A stretch of 64,000 nucleotides of DNA from Rhodopseudomonas palustris (GTDB lineage: Bacteria > Pseudomonadota > Alphaproteobacteria > Rhizobiales > Xanthobacteraceae), in contig NZ_CP041387.1 of the NCBI RefSeq assembly GCF_007005445.1, forward strand, positions 2,294,001 to 2,358,000, given 5' to 3'. The position numbers and the translations under genes are program-made. Of this stretch, positions 58,587 to 64,000 are shown piece by piece. Within the stretch, counting starts at the first letter, position 1. Each line of letters begins with the position of its first letter. A model generated the notes under the pieces. It did not search any database. It was not told where the DNA came from and was given only the letters and a program-made list of their open reading frames with translations.

Positions 58587-59039
58587 CTAGTCCCGCCGCT
58601 GCCAGCGGCCGGCCTCGTCCGCCTGCCAATAGGTGACGTCGAACGCCCTCGCTTTACACTGCTTCCAGGCGTCGCGGGCCATCGCCACGGCCTCGTCGTC
58701 GTCGCCGTTGAACAGCAGAACCATCCGCTCATAGCTGTCCGAATCTTCGGGCAGCGCCGCGTTGTCGACCAGAAACCTGACCTTGGCACCGTTCGGATTG
58801 CCGTCACCTGCGGTCAGCAGGATCGGTTGCTGGGCCGCATCCGCCACCCGCCAAGTGGCGTGCGGCAGAAACGAATCCTCGCGATAGGTCCACAGATGGC
58901 CGTCGAGGGCGTCGGCCCGCTCTTCTGATGTCGACTGCACCACCACCCGCCAGCCACGCGCGAGTGATTTCTCGAGCAGCGGCGGCAGCACCTGTTCGAT
59001 GGTCCTGCCTTGGAGATGATAGAACAGCACTTCGGTCAT
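58587..59039 (-). CDS. holC: DNA polymerase III chi subunit
   Basis: This 150-residue protein has the HolC fold. It opens MTEVLFYHLQGRTIEQVLPP, then LEKSLARGWRVVVQ and DGHLWTYREDSFLPHA (about 48-63). Chi links the clamp loader to SSB at the replication fork. It follows pepA by 9 bp, the common pepA-holC pair, so it is co-transcribed. Length is normal for the family. Confidence 0.93.
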   Translation of the reverse strand: MTEVLFYHLQGRTIEQVLPPLLEKSLARGWRVVVQSTSEERADALDGHLWTYREDSFLPHATWRVADAAQQPILLTAGDGNPNGAKVRFLVDNAALPEDSDSYERMVLLFNGDDDEAVAMARDAWKQCKARAFDVTYWQADEAGRWQRRD

Positions 59040-59048
59040 CGCGAGCGC

Positions 59049-60551
59049 TTACTTCTTGGCTTCGTAGTACTCCGCCACGAGCTGGTTGAGCAGGCGGACA
59101 CCATAACCCGAACCCCAGCTCTGATTGATGTCGTTCTTCGGCGCGCCCATGGCGGTGCCGGCGATATCGAGATGCGCCCACGGCGTGCCGTCGACGAAGC
59201 GCTGCAGGAATTGCGCCGCGGTGATCGAGCCGCCGTTGCGCGATCCGGTGTTCTTCATGTCGGCGAACTGGGAGTCGATCTGCTTGTCGTATTCCGATCC
59301 GAGGGGCATCCGCCACACCTTCTCGCCGGTCGACTGGCCGACCGCGGTCAGACGTTCCGCGAGCTGATCGTTGTTGGAGAACAGGCCGGCATATTCGGTG
59401 CCGAGCGCCACCATGATGGCGCCGGTCAGCGTCGCCAGGTCGACCATGAATTTCGGCTTGTGCTTCTGCGCCACGTACCAGAGCACGTCGGCCAGCACCA
59501 AACGGCCCTCGGCGTCGGTGTTGATGATCTCGATGGTCTGGCCCGACATCGAGGTGACGATGTCGCCCGGCCGCTGCGCGTTGCCGTCCGGCATGTTCTC
59601 GACCAGGCCGATCGCGCCGACCGCGTTGACCTTGGCCTTGCGGGCCGCGAGCGCGTGCATCAGGCCGACGACGCAGGCCGCGCCGCCCATGTCGCCCTTC
59701 ATGTCTTCCATGCTGGCCGACGGCTTGATCGAGATGCCGCCGGTGTCGAAGCAGACGCCCTTGCCCACGAAGGCGATCGGCTGCTCACCCTTCTTGCCGC
59801 CGTTCCAGCGCATGATCACGGTGCGGCCCGGGTGCGCCGAGCCCTGCGATACGCCGAGCAGCGCGCCCATTTTGAGCTGGGCCATCGCCTTGACGTCGAG
59901 GATCTGCACTTCCACGCCGAGCTTCTTGAGCTGCGCCGCGCGCTTGGCGAACTCTTCCGGATACAGCACGTTCGGCGGCTCGTTGACGAGCTCGCGGGCG
60001 ATAATGACACCGTCAACGACATGGCTGTCGGGCGTGAACGCCTTCTTGGCCGCCGCCGGATCCGCCATCGCGATCGAGACGCTGGCGTTCACCGAGCCGG
60101 CGTCGTCGTCCTTCTTCTTGGTCTTGTAACGGTCGAACTTGTAGGCGCGCAGGCGGATGCCCGATGCGAGCGCAGCCGCCTGCTCCGGCTTCATCGCACC
60201 GCCGGGAAGTTCACCGATGACGGTCACGGCCTGATCGCCGGCGCCGATCTTGCTCGCGACCGTGCCGCCGAGTTTCAGCAGATCGTGGTCCTTGATCGAC
60301 GCGACCTTGCCGGCGCCGATCACGATCAGCCGGCCGACCTTCACACCCTCCGGCGCCAGCAGGTCCAGCACCGAGCCCGACTTGCCCTTGAACTGGCTGG
60401 TGGCAGCCGCCCGCTTGACGGTGGCGATCGCCGCGCCCAAAGCCTTGGTCGCCGCCGCGCCGAACTTCAGAGCGTCGTCGCAGAACACGATCAGCGTGCC
60501 GCGCGCGGGCGCAGAAAACGGGACGAAACCGACCTTGACGGCGTCGGGCAT
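59049..60551 (-). CDS. pepA: Leucyl aminopeptidase (M17)
   Basis: This 500-residue di-metal exopeptidase releases N-terminal amino acids. The M17 signature NTDAEGRL (about 343-350) and metal ligands in [20 protein letters not shown] (about 260-279) are present. The start at 60551 is chosen because GGAGG lies 7 nt upstream; an in-frame ATG two codons earlier abuts the ribosome site. It is divergent from lptF across a 400-bp gap. Confidence 0.96.
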   Translation of the reverse strand: MPDAVKVGFVPFSAPARGTLIVFCDDALKFGAAATKALGAAIATVKRAAATSQFKGKSGSVLDLLAPEGVKVGRLIVIGAGKVASIKDHDLLKLGGTVASKIGAGDQAVTVIGELPGGAMKPEQAAALASGIRLRAYKFDRYKTKKKDDDAGSVNASVSIAMADPAAAKKAFTPDSHVVDGVIIARELVNEPPNVLYPEEFAKRAAQLKKLGVEVQILDVKAMAQLKMGALLGVSQGSAHPGRTVIMRWNGGKKGEQPIAFVGKGVCFDTGGISIKPSASMEDMKGDMGGAACVVGLMHALAARKAKVNAVGAIGLVENMPDGNAQRPGDIVTSMSGQTIEIINTDAEGRLVLADVLWYVAQKHKPKFMVDLATLTGAIMVALGTEYAGLFSNNDQLAERLTAVGQSTGEKVWRMPLGSEYDKQIDSQFADMKNTGSRNGGSITAAQFLQRFVDGTPWAHLDIAGTAMGAPKNDINQSWGSGYGVRLLNQLVAEYYEAKK

Positions 60552-60951
60552 GGGCATTCCTCCTCAGGCAGGCTGTCGGCTGCAAAGACGATCCGGCAGG
60601 CGCGGGTCCAAAGACGTTGTTTTGGAGGGTTGAGGCGTCGAGTCAAGACAACATCTGAAGCCTCGCTCCTTTCACAGGAAAGTGGATTGCGTGTCACCGG
60701 ACGAACCGGCGGATACCGGCGGCCCCGGCCCGGTTGCCGGAGCGTTGCGTGCGAGCGCGATCTGTGGTCTTCCGGAGACAGTCGCGCACCTTTAACCATA
60801 TCTCCAGCATGCCGCGGCCCCGCCATTTTGTTGACAGATCAGACAGATGGTAGTGGCAACCTGGGACAAGGCCGGGCTTTCCGCCCAGGGGAGGATTCAT
60901 CATGAATCCGGGCGGCCGCAGAATCCGGATGCAAGGGGATCGTACTGAGCG
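60552..60951. other. Divergent control region pepA / lptF
   Basis: About 400 bp without a gene. It must hold the promoters of pepA (minus) and lptF (plus). A TTGACA at 60831-60836 is the only good -35-like hexamer on the plus strand, but no convincing -10 follows at the right distance. No repeat or RNA gene is recognised. Confidence 0.45.
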
Positions 60952-62118
60952 ATGGGCTCCATCGACCGCTATATCTTCCGCACGACCCTGGTGTCGTTCG
61001 CGGTGGTGATGGGTAGCCTGACGGGCGTGATCTGGATCACCCAGGCGCTCCGCGGCATCGACCTGATGACCAGCCAGGGCCAGACCATCATCACCTTTCT
61101 GGGCCTGACCGGCCTCGCCGTCCCGGTGCTGGTGCTGGTGATCGCGCCGATCGCGCTGATGATCGCGGTGGCGCACACCTTGAACCGGCTCGCCGTCGAT
61201 TCCGAGATCATCGTGATGAATGCCGCCGGGCTGTCACCGATCCGGCTGTTCCGGCCGTTCTTCTACGCCACCATGGTGGTTGCCGCGCTGGTGACGGTGA
61301 TTGGCGCCTATATTGCGCCGGACGGGTTGCGCCGGATTGCCCGGTGGGACAGCGAAATTACCGCCGACGTGCTCGCCAACGTGCTGCAGCCCGGACGCTT
61401 CGCCCAGCTCGAGCCAGGACTGACGATTCGGGTCCGTGAACGCCAGCCCGGCGGCATTCTGGTCGGCGTGTTCATCGACGACGCCCGCGATCCCAACGAG
61501 CGCATCAGCATCATCGCCGATCACGGCACCGTCCTGAAGAACGAGAAAGGCTCGTTCCTGGTGCTGGAAGACGGCCATCTCGAACGTTTCCAGGCCGGCA
61601 AGCAGGAACCCACGCTGGTGGCGTTCAGCCGCTACGCCTTCGACATGTCCAAATTCTCGCGCGCCCGGGACGTCTCCTACGGCATCCGCGAGCGCTATCT
61701 GTGGGAGCTGCTGTTCCCCCCGGCCGACGATCCGCTGCTGGCGAGGTTGCCGACGGAATTCCGGTCCGAAATGCACGACCGCCTGCTGGCGCCGATCTAT
61801 CCGTTCTTCTTTGCCACGGTGGCGTTCGCGTTCCTCGGGCTCCCGCGGACGACGCGGCAGAGCCGCAATTTTTCGATGATCGGCGCGGTGCTGGTGGCGT
61901 TTGTGGTGCGGCTGGCCGGATTCGCCCTGTCGGTGATCGCCAACAAGACGCCTTACGTCGCGGGCCTGCAATATCTGCTGCTGGCGGTGGCGATCGCGAT
62001 CTGCCTCTGGCTGATCAAACGCAACATAGCGCTTGAGCCACCGGCTCGGCTGACCGAGGCGCTGCGCGCCGTCAACACCTCGCTGCTCCGGTTGATCCGG
62101 CGCCCGGCGACGGCCTGA
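60952..62118 (+). CDS. lptF: LPS export ABC transporter permease LptF
   Basis: This 388-residue inner-membrane permease has six helices and a periplasmic jellyroll domain (about 115-255). It starts MGSIDRYIFRTTLVSFAVVM, the LptF/G family N-terminus. With LptG and the ATPase LptB it extracts LPS from the inner membrane and pushes it to LptC-A-D. It is followed 13 bp later by lptG, then lptD. Confidence 0.95.
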   Translation: MGSIDRYIFRTTLVSFAVVMGSLTGVIWITQALRGIDLMTSQGQTIITFLGLTGLAVPVLVLVIAPIALMIAVAHTLNRLAVDSEIIVMNAAGLSPIRLFRPFFYATMVVAALVTVIGAYIAPDGLRRIARWDSEITADVLANVLQPGRFAQLEPGLTIRVRERQPGGILVGVFIDDARDPNERISIIADHGTVLKNEKGSFLVLEDGHLERFQAGKQEPTLVAFSRYAFDMSKFSRARDVSYGIRERYLWELLFPPADDPLLARLPTEFRSEMHDRLLAPIYPFFFATVAFAFLGLPRTTRQSRNFSMIGAVLVAFVVRLAGFALSVIANKTPYVAGLQYLLLAVAIAICLWLIKRNIALEPPARLTEALRAVNTSLLRLIRRPATA

Positions 62119-62131
62119 TGCGAGGCGCATG

Positions 62132-63217
62132 ATGGTGGTCAACACGCTTGGACGCTATTTCGCCCGCCGCTTCGTGGTCGCCTCGCTCGGGGTGTTCTTC
62201 GGGTTGTTCGTGCTGCTGGTGTTTGTCGATTATGTCGATCTGCTGCGCAGGGCGGGCGGGCTGGCCGTCTCGGCGTTCTACGTCGCCCAGGCGTCGTTCT
62301 GCCGCGTGCCGCAACTGCTCGAACGGTTGCTGCCATTCTGCATCCTGATCGGCGGTATGACCTGCTATCTGGCGCTGTCGCGCAGCCTCGAACTGGTGGT
62401 GGCGCGCGCCGCCGGGCTGTCCGCCTGGGAGTTCATCTCCCCCGCCCTCTGGAGCGCGATCGCGATCGGCATCGTCGCGACCACGATATTCAATCCATTG
62501 TCGGCGCACATGCAGGAACGCGCCAAGCAGATGGAAGCCGAAATGTTCGGCGAAAATACCGGCGGTCTGCAGGATGCCAACGGATTCTGGATGAATCAGG
62601 TCAATCCCGACGGTCAGGCGATCATCAACGCGGCCCGCAGCCAGCAGCAGGGAGCCGTGCTGACCGGAATCACGATTTTCCGGTTCGACCCGAATTTCCA
62701 GTTCAGGGACCGAATCGAAGCCCGCGAAGCGGTGCTGGAACCAGGCCACTGGCTGCTCAAAAGCGTACGGCGCTATACGCTGGACAGCGCTCCGACAGAT
62801 CAGGATACCATGGAACTGCCGACCTCTCTCACCCTGGCCCAGGTTCGGAACAGCTTTGCCACCCCCGAAAGTGTGTCATTTTGGCAACTTCCGGCTTACA
62901 TCAAGTCGTCGGAAAACTCCGGATTTGCGACAGCCGGCTACCGGCTGCAGTACCACAAGCTGTTGGCAAAGCCGTTTTTGTTGGCTGCGATGGTCATGCT
63001 AGCTGCTTCTGTCAGCTTGCGATTCTTCCGTTTCGGTGGCGTGCAAAAGATGGTTTTGAGTGGCGTGGCGGCAGGCTTTCTGCTCTATATCCTGTCGAAA
63101 GTGACCGAGGATTTGAGTAAGGCTGAACTGATGCATCCGCTTGCTGCGGCATGGTTGCCCGTGTGCGTGGGCGGCCTCGCCGGATTTTTGGCCTTGCTCT
63201 ATCAGGAGGACGGATAG
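62132..63217 (+). CDS. lptG: LPS export ABC transporter permease LptG
   Basis: This 361-residue permease has the same layout as LptF: helices at both ends and a central periplasmic beta domain (about 110-265). It opens MVVNTLGRYFARRFVVASLG. ATG 62132 follows GAGG at 6 nt, preferred to the ATG one codon upstream. The stop codon shares its last base with the GTG start of lptD, so translation is coupled. Confidence 0.95.
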   Translation: MVVNTLGRYFARRFVVASLGVFFGLFVLLVFVDYVDLLRRAGGLAVSAFYVAQASFCRVPQLLERLLPFCILIGGMTCYLALSRSLELVVARAAGLSAWEFISPALWSAIAIGIVATTIFNPLSAHMQERAKQMEAEMFGENTGGLQDANGFWMNQVNPDGQAIINAARSQQQGAVLTGITIFRFDPNFQFRDRIEAREAVLEPGHWLLKSVRRYTLDSAPTDQDTMELPTSLTLAQVRNSFATPESVSFWQLPAYIKSSENSGFATAGYRLQYHKLLAKPFLLAAMVMLAASVSLRFFRFGGVQKMVLSGVAAGFLLYILSKVTEDLSKAELMHPLAAAWLPVCVGGLAGFLALLYQEDG

Positions 63218-64000
63218 TGGCTGCGATGGCCGCCCTCCGAGGAAAGCTGTCGACCCGGCGTCGGCGCATGAAGATGCGCCGGGAACGCGCGGTCGCGGCT
63301 GCCCTGCTCACGCCGTTCGCGGTGATCGCGCTCGCGGGCGCGGTGCAGACGTTCGCGATCGAGTCCGCCTCCGCCCAGGGCTACAATTACAATCCGCGCC
63401 CTGCCCGGCCGAAGCCGCCGCCGGCGGCCAACAACGGCCAGATGCTGGTCCAGGCCACCGAGGTCAATTACGACTACAATAACAAGCGCGTCGCCGCGGT
63501 CGGCAACGTGCAGATGTATTACAACGGCACCACGGTCGAGGCCGATCGGCTGGTCTATGACCAGGACACCAAGCGGCTGCGCGCCGAGGGCAACGTCCGC
63601 ATGACCGACGCGGACGGCAAGATCACCTACGCCAATTTCCTCGATCTGTCGGACGACTATCGCGACGGCTTCGTCGATTCGCTGCGCGTCGACACTGCGC
63701 AGGACACCCGGATCGCCGCCTCGCGCGCGGACCGCACCGACGGCAACTACAACGTGTTTCAGAACGGCGTCTACACCGCCTGCGCGCCGTGCAAGGACGA
63801 TCCGAAAAAGCCGCCGCTGTGGCAGGTCAAGGGCGCGCGGATCATCCACGACCAGACCGACAAGATGCTGTATTTCGAGGATGCCAGGATCGAGTTCTTC
63901 GGCGTCCCGCTGGCGTATCTGCCGTTCCTGTCGACGCCCGACCCGACGGTGACGCGCAAGACCGGCTTCCTGATGCCGTTCTACACCAGCAACACCACGT
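63217..64000 (+). CDS. lptD: LPS-assembly protein LptD, N-terminal part (3' end outside window)
   Basis: The open frame runs to the right edge (261 codons seen). It has a basic leader and hydrophobic export segment (about residues 20-50), then a repeating beta-jellyroll of the OstA/LptA type (VQATEVNYDYNNKRVAAVGN, then YNGTTVEADRLVYDQ). Two Cys close together (YTACAPCKDD) are likely part of its disulfides. The barrel begins near the end of the window. LptD inserts LPS into the outer leaflet. The start is GTG 63217, with AGGAGG 7 nt before it and overlapping the lptG stop; ATG 63226 is possible. Confidence 0.93.
   Translation, partial: MAAMAALRGKLSTRRRRMKMRRERAVAAALLTPFAVIALAGAVQTFAIESASAQGYNYNPRPARPKPPPAANNGQMLVQATEVNYDYNNKRVAAVGNVQMYYNGTTVEADRLVYDQDTKRLRAEGNVRMTDADGKITYANFLDLSDDYRDGFVDSLRVDTAQDTRIAASRADRTDGNYNVFQNGVYTACAPCKDDPKKPPLWQVKGARIIHDQTDKMLYFEDARIEFFGVPLAYLPFLSTPDPTVTRKTGFLMPFYTSNTT

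Noticed and set aside
60831..60860. sigma-70 promoter for lptF
   Set aside because: A TTGACA is present but no acceptable -10 hexamer lies 16-18 bp downstream.

Overview
The window is high-GC, gene-dense alphaproteobacterial chromosome. Gene content and order (Mnh/Mrp antiporter, Kup, maeB-aspS, SelO, rnd, ppk-ppx, hdaA, purMN, pepA-holC, lptFG-lptD) and the style of the proteins fit a Rhizobiales member close to Rhodopseudomonas/Bradyrhizobium, most likely Rhodopseudomonas palustris. This assignment comes from recognising the genes, not from a database search. No rRNA, tRNA, CRISPR array, IS element or prophage was seen.

Left part (1-16 kb), accessory. The 3' end of a TonB-dependent receptor gene is followed by a compact operon of three nitrogenase-superfamily genes: a NifH/BchX-like iron protein and two NifD/NifK (BchY/BchZ)-like subunits. 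The candidate cluster-ligand cysteines follow a 3+1 pattern across the two large subunits, as in chlorophyllide oxidoreductase. With no nif or bch neighbours and a TonB receptor next door, this is the best candidate for an undescribed enzyme system here. Converging on it is a seven-subunit Na+/H+ antiporter operon in six genes (mnhA and mnhB are fused). Next come a tandem-domain universal stress protein and a three-gene cluster: a stand-alone class II glutamine amidotransferase, an AsnO-type amidotransferase and a GCS2-type carboxylate-amine ligase. That cluster looks like a pathway to an amidated dipeptide or osmolyte.

Middle (16-37 kb). An RND efflux pair lies divergent to its probable TetR repressor, and the shared control region holds two matching inverted repeats 50 bp apart. 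Then follow a membrane diguanylate cyclase, several small secreted or membrane proteins, Kup, a Sel1-repeat protein, a GNAT acetyltransferase, a PaaI-type thioesterase, an M20 deacylase, a gene-poor stretch at about 31.84-33.0 kb, CreA, an L,D-transpeptidase, a polysaccharide deacetylase, a DHFR-like protein and a DoxX protein.

Right part (37-64 kb), mostly core housekeeping: malic enzyme, AspRS, SelO, RNase D, a bestrophin-like channel, polyphosphate kinase and exopolyphosphatase, HdaA, a CDP-alcohol phosphatidyltransferase, purM-purN, a cold-shock protein with a hairpin/U-run leader, a Crp/Fnr regulator with a Cys/His-rich tail, a TerC-family protein, Ndk, an ABC-F ATPase, a lipoprotein, HolC, leucyl aminopeptidase, and the start of the LPS-export genes lptF-lptG-lptD, which run off the right edge. 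A 126-bp dispersed palindromic repeat occurs twice (4663-4788 and 57774-57899) with only five mismatches.
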